64,000 nt of DNA from Heterobilharzia americana (Eukaryota > Platyhelminthes > Trematoda > Strigeidida > Schistosomatidae). The stretch covers positions 67,975,646 to 68,039,645 of the forward strand of contig OX104127.1 of NCBI GenBank assembly GCA_944470555.2, in the 5' to 3' direction. The notes under the pieces were generated by a model. The model did not search any database and had not been told where the DNA came from. It saw only the letters and a list, made by a program, of their open reading frames with translations. Position 1 is the stretch's first letter, and each line of letters begins with the position of its first letter. This document shows, one piece after another, positions 55,701 through 64,000 of the stretch. Made by a program: the position numbers and the translations under genes.

Positions 55701-58700
55701 CGTGGGTTTTCCTAACCCTGTATCAACCATGAAGTATCACTATTTTTTGTCATTGTGGAAATGATTCGCCCTACACAGCAATATAATTCAGTGAGTATCA
55801 CATAAGACTTCTCTCTGGAAAGAATTCCTAAACTGTACTATTGACGAACGATTATTATAGAATAATCTTATTATTGTTAACCCAAAATTACACAGTATGA
55901 AAACATGGTTGCAGAACGTGACAAAGAAGTTACTGAAAAGGATATTGTTTGTTCAAATAGATGTCTTCCATGGAAAAACTTCACTAAAAATCTCTCGTTC
56001 CACTCAACGCAAACTCTAGCAAACAGATTTTCTACTGAACTGCACTAAAGGTAAGTAAACTGAGATACTGATTTAGCGTATCAAAGATAAAATGTCTGAT
56101 TATTACAAGAAGGTAGCACAGACAACTGACTGAATGAATGAAACCTCTTCCTATCTGATCCAACTTCTCCTAGCATGACATGTCAAGATAGGCAGTGACT
56201 CGGCATGCGCAGTGTATCTTCAAGCCATCTCAGAGGACTAACGTTCATAATCTCGTCAGTCGACTTGCCTGTTTTGCCTAGTAAACTTCGCCAGACGATA
56301 ACGTTGTTCAAATGACGATTCTACCAAATGCGAGTAATGTTACGAAGATATCTGTGAACAAAACCTTGTAACTTCTTCTTCTGCTTTTAACGACCACGTC
56401 TTACACATGTACAACAGGTCAGAACGGACTGCAGCATAGTATACTCATCTCTTGATAGATATCTGGATATCTCACCATTCGGTACCATAAATGATGCAGG
56501 TTGGCAAATGACAAACGGGCCTTGTGTATCCCAGCTGAGATTGCGTCAGCAACTAGCTGGTTCGGGCTGATCCAACTACTCAAGTAGGTGAAATGGTCGG
56601 AACATCCTACAAGTCCTGGAGTATCGTCTTACAACTGACAGGTGCGAGACATATTCCAAACATACTTAAGGATGACTGTAACTGAACATGTGATAGAGCT
56701 TGTAAAAATTGATATGTGATAAGAATAAGACTGGTGTGCTCATGTAAAGTAAACTGTAGAATTTTGCAAGTGTCACCATTTTGACAAACATATAAAAGTA
56801 AAGTATTAACTACTGTGAGTCTGATTTCATATAAGGGTCAAGTTATCATGTATACATGCATAGTGAACACATATACACTTAATTAGAGTTTCATCGACAC
56901 ACAGGTGAGATGACGGATAACGATATCCTGCTAGACTTCCTACACTAAGATGGGTAGTGCACATCTTAACCGAGTCAGATTTGCATGCAGATGCATATGC
57001 AGATTACTGAATAAACTGGTATTACGCAGAGTAGTAAACAAGAATACATGTTTGACCATCTTATAAGTGGTTATCAAGAGTCGATAGACGATCTGAATTG
57101 ATATTCACACATTAAGTAGAACTGGCTTTAACTGACAAAGTATTATGTGTTTCATTACCCGATTTACAAGTGCTCTAGCACTTACCATACACTAAATTGC
57201 ACAACCATGTGTCAGTAATAATCATAAGCATAATATTATTTACCTTTCTGTTCCTTTATTTGCTAAGGAGGCTGTACGTTGCAATGGAGTACCAGTGTTG
57301 TGTTTCTGAAGACGATGTTTTCGCTTTGCACGGCTGTCTTTACGCGTTAAAACTGACTGTGGGCCTGTTCCAGGGATATGATGACTTGGGTTCTGGAAGG
57401 TGAAGCCAACACTTGCACCTGGTACACTCCCACTGCATCCAGCCATAGCTGCCGTAGTGGTCGTCGTGATAATAGCAGTTGTTGTGATAGGCATAGGCGA
57501 TGATGGACAATCTTGTATACCGACTTCAAGAGCAGATTTTGATTTTGATTTATAACGATTAACTGTATTCCATAGATCAGGTAAGTAGTCTGTCTTGTCC
57601 AGATAAATAGGTCTATAGTGATTTTTTGTGTCAATCACCTTGATGCATGGATTCACAAGATGTCGAACTGGAATTAGGGAATAAATTGGCAAAGTTAAAC
57701 CGTGTAATATCATCTACTGTTATCAACAGGACTTACTGAGTGGGAAAATTTGTATAGAATTTGACAAATGAGATTGAAATATATGGCTACGACTATGTAG
57801 AAAATGAATTTAATAATTACGAAATTCAAAGTAACCGATCTGGATTAGTCAGAATAGCAGAATACAAACATTTAGCAAAACATACAGGGGCTAGCATTAT
57901 TAAGATGAGTAATTTAGAGAAAAACTCAGCTATCGCTCTGAATGCAATGACTCCGAATCACACTATAAGGTGGGATAGGGTAGTAGTTCTAACATCCAAT
58001 ACAGCTAGATGGAGGGAGAGATTGATCTCATAGAATCTTTGTTCATTGAATCCACACCCCACACATGTAACAGGAATGACTCATCAATATTGCACATATC
58101 TGGAAAATTTTACTACGCTTAAGATAAAACAATGAAGAACCATTTGACTCAATAAAGAAAAATGGGAAGTGGTTGATTACTTTGATATGAATATGAGCAA
58201 TAAATTCAGCTTAAAACGTCATCCAGCAAATTATACTGTGTGCTACATCAATCAAATAAACAATCTAATATGGAAGCACAAAGTCATTTGGAAACAGATC
58301 TAGAGTAGTCGTACATCACACAAATACGAAAAAATCACCGAAAGAAAAGATAAGATAGTGTAAAGAAAGATTTCAACAGATGTAAGAAAAAAGTGAGAGG
58401 TCGAAAAAAAGCAGTCCGAAGAACAAAGACACATACCATCATAATCATTAGCAGTATATTCAAGATTTAGATGGAGATTATACATGAATACATCTACACC
58501 ATTGTAAATCAGAAACATTACCTGGTCAATAAATATCGATTTGGGTTATCTGGCGGGTCTTCGCAAAAAATCCTACACGATATAGACCGCCAACTACAGA
58601 TATATTTGGTTGGTGGTGTCCGGTCAACTATAGTTGTCTTCAGCTCAGCTAGGATACAGAAGGCCCGTTTGAAATCTGTTGCGACCACAGGTGTCTTCAT

Positions 58701-60384
58701 CGCACTGCTTGCGTTTGGTGGAATCACCATGTCTACAATGTTGACGTCAGGCGAAGAGTACTAAACAAGACAGATAAGTCGATTAATGTCGTTGTGAACC
58801 TTAGTCAACTGAGATGACTTGCACATGTGCTGCGCATACTAAACCACAGCCTATCTCGATGTACTACAGTAGGGAAACCTGGACTAGGTTGACAGAGGGT
58901 TCAAAGTGACTAATCGATGAAGTCCCTGACTGTTGGTATTGGTCTGAGTCGTGTATGGCAATGTGAAATGTATGGTTGGGGTCACCTAGATTATAGGAAT
59001 CAAAGGTTGAGGAGTCTTGGCAACATAACTGAAAATTGGTGACAGTGGCGTAGATGTATGCACTCCTTGACATATTCTACACGTTGAAATATTTCCACTC
59101 TCCCTTATCTTCGAATTGTTTATTCTCTCACACAACCTCGTCTACTTTGATATCACTCTTTTTCTACCAACTTGTTCTTTGTTCACCACCGTAATGTATG
59201 GCAAGTTGAACCGATGCACTTATATGCGAAGGTTTACGTTGATTCTATCTGTTTGTCTGTTCCTTCAACTCACTCCCACTTCATCTAACATACTACAGTT
59301 TTGTACATGCAGGATGAAGTGCTGCTGTGTTAACTGCACTGAGATATCAAAGTAGTGTGATATCCTTCAAGGAAAAGCAGTATCTCAAGTGATACTGCTT
59401 ACTCATTGGAGGGAAAGACCAGTTGATCCATCGATCTAGATGACTCCGATGCTGCCGATAGAGATTTTATCAAAATTTTTACAAAATACGAAGCTATTTT
59501 TATTCTCTAATCTAAAGACAAAGTGCATTAAAATCAAGCTATGGCTCAGTGGTCTAGGAAGATGACTTTCAACAATTGGGTCATGGGTTTAAGTCCCGCT
59601 CTATCTACCAAGATTTGAGCAGCTAAGTATTATCACTATCCCTTACATATTAAGTGTGGCTCATTGCCTACTACATGAATGTGCATAAGGTAGCCAAGTG
59701 TGTCGCATTGAAATCCAATGTTTCCCTTTTCTGCAGCTCTTATGTCACTGATTGTTGGGCCATGCTATAAACTGAACAAATGGTTGGGTCGTAGCATGCT
59801 CGCCATGAAACTTAACTGTGCTGGACTTCATTCCTCAAGAACTACGGGGTGTGAAGGACATGGAAATCTCAAACTAAACCGAAAAAGCCGTCCATTACTA
59901 ACTTGTTTTCAATGGTTTTCCAACCGATGTCAGCCTGTGATGAAGAACTAAGCTGAATAGTGATATTATTTTCGCTGTTTCATTCTTTCTGAAGTTAATC
60001 TCACCCCACCCCACCCCTCATACGCTGCTGAAATGAAATGTGATAACTGGTACCGAAAAAAATTGTGCTAACTCCTAGACTGTTTATCTGTCACTTTTAT
60101 TTAGGGTGCATCACACACACATATCGATAACCATTGATTGAATTCGAATTTTCCATTTGAGAAACAAACTACCCTCTCTATAAACCGGTACAGAAACCAA
60201 TACATCTTTTCCAGATGATGAACATAAGTTTATGAGGAAAAAAAGGCTACTAAGAAATTCTGTACTGAAAGAAATATGTATCCAGACAACAATGAAGAAG
60301 TGAATTACCTTCATGAATCCTGTCACGCTCTGGATCGTTGGTCAATTCATCAAGATGATCTTCGTTGTCTGCTCGTTGTGAAGA
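44402..60384 (-). CDS. DBF4: DBF4-like Cdc7 kinase regulatory subunit, C-terminal part, five exons
   Basis: DBF4 binds and activates the Cdc7 kinase, which phosphorylates MCM helicase at replication origins. Exons in order are 60384-60309, 57667-57244, 55278-55185, 48170-47893 and 44663-44402; phases agree at every junction, giving 377 residues. The second exon holds CIKVIDTKNHYRPIYL, matching DBF4 motif M (PFLKIEDMSQLYRPFY in human). The third and fourth exons together make motif C: GYCECC, then HLHCTDHQQFA, a CCHH zinc finger followed by NYRLLDDVL as in human NQYQVVDDIV. Downstream is a low-complexity acidic tail. The N-terminal BRCT-like motif N was not found and probably lies beyond the window. 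The paralogue DRF1/DBF4B cannot be excluded. Confidence 0.85.
45137..45930 (-). mobile_element. family B non-LTR retrotransposon, 5'-truncated copy
   Basis: The 3' end is near 45137 with CTTTGGGTTCCTAGTGGAAC. The copy runs to about 45930 and stops just past the ATTGGTGCTTACTG block. That block also marks the internal deletion in copy 1 and is absent from copy 2, so copies 1 and this one belong to the same deletion subfamily. It lies in the last DBF4-like intron in the sense orientation. Confidence 0.85.
46386..46419. repeat. (TA)n microsatellite
   Basis: An uninterrupted AT alternation of 34 bases. Confidence 0.98.
46420..47100. other. stretch without a recognised gene
   Basis: In the last DBF4-like intron. 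Two short + strand ORFs (46598-46792, 46810-47019) have no known motif. The sequence is less AT-rich than its surroundings, so an old repeat is possible. Confidence 0.35.
47893..48170 (-). CDS. DBF4: DBF4-like exon with the second half of the zinc finger
   Basis: The acceptor is TTTGTTGTAG and the donor is CTGA|GTGAGT. It starts in phase 0 with HLHCTDHQQFANN, the histidine half of motif C, then NYRLLDDVLNKLPTLKEFL. The rest (ISPCDSSRNQ, SEKENISPVEVPTFDDITE) is unstructured. The exon is about 7 kb from the one holding the cysteine half. Confidence 0.9.
48500..48835 (-). mobile_element. worn RTE 3' fragment
   Basis: CAACATAAGACCAAGGGTTATTGAGTAACGGTTCAAG, then ATCTGTGCCACTGAAATCGATTCT, in the order expected for the reversed RTE 3' end. 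Confidence 0.7.
48836..49085 (+). mobile_element. RTE internal fragment, opposite strand
   Basis: Follows the full-length RTE around 33270-33520: ACAAGGATACAAAAGGCTC, GGCACCACCGCAGTATCCG, GCTGTGAAATATGGCCA and GTGTTTGACCACCGTTGCC. It abuts an RTE piece in the other orientation, so the two insertions or a rearrangement meet here. Confidence 0.75.
49361..49378. repeat. (AG)n microsatellite
   Basis: Nine uninterrupted AG units. Confidence 0.95.
49651..49697. repeat. (TA)n microsatellite
   Basis: About 47 bases of uninterrupted TA alternation. Confidence 0.98.
49840..50345 (-). mobile_element. worn RTE 3' fragment
   Basis: CAAGTTGCTAAACTTCACAGGAGTACA, GAACAGGTGGATAAAATAAG and the ATCTGCGCCATTGTCACTGA block belong to the SR2-related subfamily seen at 34110 and 62820. 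Confidence 0.7.
50375..51425 (-). mobile_element. SR2-like RTE, 5'-truncated copy
   Basis: About 1 kb from the 3' end (ATCAACATGGGACCAGGCATT at the left) to the end of the reverse transcriptase. The - strand frame 51391-51089 reads LDTLSGNLRMFGMRFSPPKC, FTYLESRINPAGSVADEISP and LRHLWRRCD, so the site broken in the full-length copy is intact here. Further 3' parts have stops. Confidence 0.88.
51426..51965 (-). mobile_element. older RTE fragment
   Basis: The same region again in an older copy next to the younger one: GGTCATGTCTCACAGCC, TTCATCAG, GTAAAATGGTCGAC and, near 51900, - strand remains of FNFVIDVL from the reverse transcriptase. Confidence 0.7.
52070..52245 (+). mobile_element. SM-alpha-like SINE
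   Basis: A CTTTGTGTATAATGCACTGG head and GAGGTTCGAGTCTCAGTGGGAAC, then CTGACAAA where CTGACGAG is expected, and an intact GAAACGCGCGTA. One half of the hammerhead core is kept and the other lost. Confidence 0.8.
52720..53065 (+). mobile_element. worn RTE 3' fragment
   Basis: GACTAAAACATGGAATGAGTC, GACTGGGGTCCATG, then TTGATGGTCTGATATGATCATGTGGCAA, in the order of the RTE C-terminus and 3' region. Confidence 0.7.
53610..54257 (+). mobile_element. family B non-LTR retrotransposon, 5'-truncated copy, + strand
   Basis: Flanked by a 15-bp duplication TAATTAGTTATTTCA (53595-53609 and 54258-54272). It encodes the C-terminal part after the reverse transcriptase: TSFTYLGSTVSTTGG, RIFNTNVKSVLLYGSETW, LQTFINNCLRSLLEIRW, then, after a frame change, KKWRWIGHALRRPIEDITR and ALCSTRNP. 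It ends in CTAATAATAA. It gives the clearest view of the family's C-terminal domain in this window. Confidence 0.92.
55185..55278 (-). CDS. DBF4: DBF4-like exon with the first half of the zinc finger
   Basis: The acceptor is TGTGCTTGACAG before 55278 and the donor is GAG|GTTGGT (weak) after 55185. It takes two bases (AG) from the previous exon to form Ser, then NPKANSTAAAVDDEPSGYC and ECCSMNFKSLFE, the cysteine half of motif C. It ends in phase 0, matching the next exon. It is too short to show as a long ORF, and the + strand frame over it is a shadow. Confidence 0.9.
56150..56685 (-). mobile_element. worn RTE fragment
   Basis: CCAACTTCTCCTAGCATGACATGTCAAG, GCGCAGTGTATC, CGTCAGTCGACTTGCCT and GTAGGTGAAATGGTCGG match the other reversed RTE C-terminal copies (compare 50215-50300 and 63180-63330). 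Confidence 0.7.
57244..57667 (-). CDS. DBF4: DBF4-like exon with motif M
   Basis: The acceptor is CCCTAATTCCAG before 57667 and the donor is AAAG|GTAAAT after 57244. It takes one base from the upstream exon. RHLVNPCIKVIDTKNHYRP is motif M, the part that contacts Cdc7. After LPDLWNTVN there is a threonine-rich low-complexity run and a basic stretch (RKDSRAKRKHRLQKHN) that could be a nuclear localisation signal. Confidence 0.88.
57745..58110 (+). mobile_element. probable Penelope-like GIY-YIG C-terminal fragment
   Basis: The frame has TGASIIKMSNLEKNSAIAL, TPNHTIRWDRVVVLTSN and RWRERLIS, then, after a stop, ESLFIESTPHTCNRN. The NSAIALxA(M).NHTIRWD pattern is familiar from the C-terminal end of Penelope-like and related GIY-YIG elements in schistosomes, but the catalytic GIY and YIG strands are not in view. 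Confidence 0.5.
58590..59255 (+). mobile_element. RTE fragment containing one arm of a near-perfect inverted repeat
   Basis: The RTE C-terminal end and 3' region. Bases 58711-59207 are nearly identical, with no indels, to the reverse complement of 62831-63327; outside those limits the two copies differ as much as other old copies do. The coding frame is broken. Confidence 0.85.
59535..59700 (+). mobile_element. tRNA-derived SINE
   Basis: TATGGCTCAGTGGTCTAGG A-box-like head and GGGTTTAAGTCCC B-box, then AGTGTGGCTCATTGCCTACT, the reverse of the body in the 6590 copy. Confidence 0.65.
59760..59950 (+). mobile_element. SINE-like repeat, worn
   Basis: CGTAGCATGCTCGCC..AACTTAACTGTG and TTTCCAACCGATGTCAGCC match the layout of the repeats at 34600 and 7040. 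The hammerhead-like part is not recognisable. Confidence 0.4.
60309..60384 (-). CDS. DBF4: DBF4-like exon, first seen
   Basis: The acceptor is GTTATCTTACAG before 60384 and the donor is GAAG|GTAATT after 60309. The exon is 76 nt, in phase 0, leaving one base that completes Val at the start of the motif M exon. It reads SSQRADNEDHLDELTND and PERDRIHE, a charged linker. Assignment to this gene rests on phase and position. Confidence 0.65.
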
Positions 60385-60499
60385 CTGTAAGATAACATAA
60401 AATACAACAAGTCAGTATCAGAGACAACAGCTGGGAAATGTGACGACTGTAACATGGAAAAACTGAACTGCAGTTAATATCGACCGAATCAAAATGCAT

Positions 60500-60625
60500 T
60501 CAAGCAACCTTGTGCAGTAGGCAATGAGCCACACCTACTTTGTCTGACGTCTAATTATACAGCCTGGCTGCTTAAACCTCGAACGAGGCTTCCTAAATCA
60601 GTGAGCCATAGATCCACTGCTGCCG
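60500..60625 (-). mobile_element. tRNA-derived SINE
   Basis: GTGCAGTAGGCAATGAGCCACACC and TACAGCCTGGCTGCTTAAACC body of the 6590 family; the tRNA-like end is worn. Confidence 0.55.
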
Positions 60626-60949
60626 GTGTAATGTTAGCTAGTCAGTAAGTCATTAAAACGTATTCACAAGAAAGATAACAATGCCGACATAATGAATATA
60701 TCTTGAGTAATTTATTTTCATATGTTTAAAATGCTGTAAAAGCTTCTTACGATTAGATACATCTACGATGGACTACACTCTAGATGACTAAAAAGAACGA
60801 CACACTGACCATTTTCAGTTTGGAAAGAAATTCAAAACGCCCAGCAAATAATGATACATGAACCGACTAAACCGTATACTCCCACGTTGATTGCCGTTGA
60901 ATCTGGTGAGAGCGCCTGGACAGTGATCACAATTTGGTCTAAACGGATG

Positions 60950-62335
60950 ACTTCCTGCTACAACTGCAATCCAAAAACCAACTACTTCTATAGCCAGTAC
61001 AAATTTCAGATATAAAGAAAGGAATTTTGTGAAGTGGCGTTTACCAAGTTCAACACAATGGTGAACATTGGCATACGGAACCAGTATCAGCTATCCGGAA
61101 GGAGTCTGAATGATGCGTAATTGTATGACCTCGAACTCTTAATGAATTTCAGAAGGCTGTAAATAAGCTGAGACGAGATGAGGGTGGGAAGTTACCTTCG
61201 ATCGATTAAATAGCTCAAGAGTTCCATACAGATGGTGGTCGATGAATACTGGTTAGCCTGACTGCAGTGTTAGCCAACATCTGAGAAACATATGCGATTT
61301 TCCCTGACTGGTCGCACTCACTGATTGTCTGTCTTTCAGAGAGTAGAGAAATTCTACTTTCATAAGCATAGATGATTCAGTCTGACGAACACTGTGTGTA
61401 ATATTCTAGGCTCTATAATCACCAGTAGCCCAGACGGAGCTAGGGAATAGTGAATCCGAAGTAACCAGGTGGGTTTCAGACATGGTCTTGGGTGAATCAA
61501 ATACATCTCAACCATCCATCAAACTATGGAGCACAGACACACTTACTGGTACGTGACACTAGCTGCCTTTTGATCTGTAGACGACACTTGACTCTGTCAA
61601 TCAAGAGATCTTATGGTAGTGTCCATAATTGAAATTGGTGTCACTTAAGTACATCACACCATTGAATGCAGTATATTACAACATTGGCGGGTGTGTTGGA
61701 GGTTATGGAGAATTATGAGGATAGTTGTATATGTTGAGTGACGTCTGTCAGGAATGTTCATTCTTTACATTTCTTTACCACTATCTGACCTAGCAGAATT
61801 TTGATCTTATCACAGGAGATCGACTCCTTAGTATCATTAATCAGAGGAAACAATTTGGGCACTATAGTAGAGCATAACTCCACTTTATTTCTTTTCATAT
61901 ACGTGTATCACAATGAAAAAGTAATATATACCAGGATATGATAATCAACAATAAATTCTGCTCGAAACATCATCAGTACATAATACCGTTTCATTGTGAT
62001 ATATATGATTATGATGGAACTGCTTAGTAGACGTAGAGCACATAGACAACGTAGTCCTGTTGGATGAAGATGCTGACAAGATGCACTTTAAGCGGAAATT
62101 CGAAAATGTTTTTGATTTATTTTCATCACCAAAATGCCGTTTGTTGCTCCATAACCAGCATGTGTTGGCGCCTTGTAGAACGTTATAAAGTGTAGTTGAG
62201 CGTGCTGACCACTTAACCTACTTGGGAAATCGAATCAACAATAATGGGTCAGTGACTAGCCAGATCTTCCCAAGGATACAACAGGTTCGCTTAGCTTTCG
62301 TCAGTCTAGGATATTTATGGCGCTAGTAGGAAAAC
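60950..62335 (+). mobile_element. old RTE copy spanning endonuclease to C-terminus
   Basis: Long but heavily mutated. The order matches 31480-33300 of the full copy: CCAGTACAAATTTCAGATATAAAGAAAGG, GGGTTTCAGACATGGTC, TGCCTTTTGATCTG, GTCTGTCAGGAATG, GATGAAGATGCTGACAAGATGCA and CTTGGGAAATCGAATCAAC. A piece of another repeat is inserted at about 61840-62010. There are many stops. Confidence 0.75.
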
Positions 62336-62584
62336 CAATTACTTATGAATGATTGTGTACTGCATGGTATGATGCTCCTTCCCACTTTATGAGTGTGATA
62401 GCGTGATTAAAGGTGGAGGAAGTTAAATAGTTGTGCGTTCGAACACCATTGACTTCGTAACACAGACCATGTCGTGGGACTACCACGTCAGTCTGACATC
62501 GTCCCATCAATCCATTAAATTCCTCGCTATTGGTCTGAGTTGTGCACACAGAGTGCATTTAGCAACCACATGCACTTTCATGCA

Positions 62585-62725
62585 GCAGACAGTAACACCT
62601 GCTGTATAAGGGGGCTTACAATACTACTTGGGTGTCCAGACCTCGGTAAGGGGAAGTGCGTTTCGAAGTCGAGATCAATCAAGTATCCAGACCAATAAGT
62701 CACATCCCTATGGTTGGGTATAAGA
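62585..62725 (-). mobile_element. tRNA-derived SINE
   Basis: GCAGCAGACAGTAACACCTGCTG and CTACTTGGGTGTCCAGACCTCGG body with a worn tRNA-like end; same family as 6590. Confidence 0.55.
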
Positions 62726-62759
62726 ATCTAGGTTGGTAGGATGAGGTTATGATAACCTG

Positions 62760-63500
62760 AACTGATGATTGGAGACTCTAAATGACATGAATCAGAATTC
62801 GTCACAGTGGCGCAGATACATCTACACCTTAACTTGCCACACATTACAGTGGTGAACAAAGAACAAGTTGGTAGAAAAAGAGTGATATCAAAGTAGACGA
62901 GGTTGTGTGAGAGAATAAACAATTCGAAGATAAGGGAGAGTGGAAATATTTCAACGTGTAGAATATGTCAAGGAGTGCATACATCTACGCCACTGTCACC
63001 AATTTTCAGTTATGTTGCCAAGACTCCTCAACCTTTGATTCCTATAATCTAGGTGACCCCAACCATACATTTCACATTGCCATACACGACTCAGACCAAT
63101 ACCAACAGTCAGGGACTTCATCGATTAGTCACTTTGAACCCTCTGTCAACCTAGTCCAGGTTTCCCTACTGTAGTACATCGAGATAGGCTGTGGTTTAGT
63201 ATGCGCAGCACATGTGCAAGTCATCTCAGTTGACTAAGGTTCACAACGACATTAATCGACTTATCTGTCTTGTTTAGTACTCTTCGCCTGACGTCAACAT
63301 TGTAGACATGGTGATTCCACCAAACGCTAGCAATGCTACGAAGACATCTGCGGTCAAAATTCTGTAACCGCTTTCTCTTTTACTTCTATTGTTAACGATC
63401 ATGTCCCACACCTGTACAACAGGACAGAGCAAACTGCAGAATAGTATACTCGTCCTTTGACAGATAGTCGGATATCTCACCATTCATGATGCAAGTTGGC
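62760..63500 (-). mobile_element. RTE fragment containing the second arm of the inverted repeat
   Basis: The reverse counterpart of 58590-59255. Positions pair as left + right = 122038 through the whole arm. The 69-codon open frame at 62965-63174 is identical to that at 59073-58864 on the other strand. Confidence 0.85.
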
Positions 63501-64000
63501 AAAGATGCTCATATTTCAAGGAAAGATGCCATGCTTTAGTCAGTAACCGACTGACTTATTGAAGATGAGATGATGGTGAACGAAATTAACTTTCTAAACA
63601 TAAGATCACACAAGTACATAGGAAAACCAAACTAGTACTTAAGAAAGAAGTCCATTTAGTTTGGGGCGCCAAAACTTGCGACAGCACAGAAAGAAGAAAG
63701 TGAATATAATTACTGGTATTAATTTAGACGAAAGGGTGTATAACATAGATGAGAATATTGGCAGATGAAAACAAAAGTTGATAAAAATTTTGAAATCTTT
63801 CAAGTAAGATAATGAAGACTGAATACATTTCTGTTTTTCGTTGGTTAATTGTACTGGTGAGAATTAAAGTCGATGCGAATGAATGACAAATCACGAAATA
63901 ATAAGTACAACATATAAAAAAGTAGAATAAGTGTCAATGTTACCAAGTTAAGAATGTAAACTTGTCAGTAATAGTAAAGTGCACTAAGATCATAGAACCA
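63501..64000. other. right edge of the window, nothing recognised
   Basis: AT-rich, without ORFs or known repeats. Upstream exons of the DBF4-like gene are expected beyond this edge. Confidence 0.4.

Noticed and set aside
58864..59073. Conserved 69-codon ORF, identical at 62965-63174, as a real gene
   Set aside because: It is the antisense of the RTE C-terminal and 3' region; its identity in the two places comes from the inverted repeat.

Overview
The window looks like a piece of a schistosome (Schistosoma sp.) nuclear genome. It is AT-rich and intron-rich. It carries several copies of an SM-alpha-like tRNA-derived SINE with hammerhead ribozyme remains, SR2-like RTE retrotransposons, Penelope-like GIY-YIG fragments and other APE-type non-LTR elements. 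The species cannot be named from the sequence alone.

Two host genes were recognised by joining exons whose splice sites and reading phases agree. The first is a dymeclin (DYM) gene on the + strand. Nine exons between 7333 and 38485 encode about 546 C-terminal residues and end in a stop; the N-terminal exons were not found and probably lie upstream. The second, on the - strand, is a DBF4-like gene (regulatory subunit of the Cdc7 kinase). Five exons between 60384 and 44402 cover motif M, the motif C zinc finger and the C-terminus; the N-terminal part lies beyond the right edge or was missed. The two genes are convergent, with about 5.9 kb between their stop codons.

Most of the rest is mobile DNA. 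'Family B' is an APE-type non-LTR element with an (AAT)n tail. It has long copies at 405-3365 (-) and 25339-28928 (-), shorter copies at about 16624, 45137 and 53610, and a 464-bp internally deleted copy at 43432-43895. An SR2-like RTE at 30114-34046 (+), in DYM intron 7, is essentially full length, has a 13-bp target-site duplication, and is broken only by one 1-nt deletion as far as I can see. Many older RTE pieces fill the introns and intergenic DNA. Two solo LTRs in opposite orientation, each with its own 4-bp target duplication, lie in DYM intron 8 (36896-37208 and 37309-37609).

The most unusual structures are: a near-perfect 497-bp inverted repeat (58711-59207 and 62831-63327) set inside diverged RTE copies, which looks like gene conversion; two long family B copies that share the same inactivating frameshifts but have different target duplications, implying that a broken lineage was mobilised in trans; the internally deleted derivative with its own target duplication; and a second SINE type with a hammerhead-like fold. 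I found no CRISPR array, intact tRNA gene or rRNA gene.
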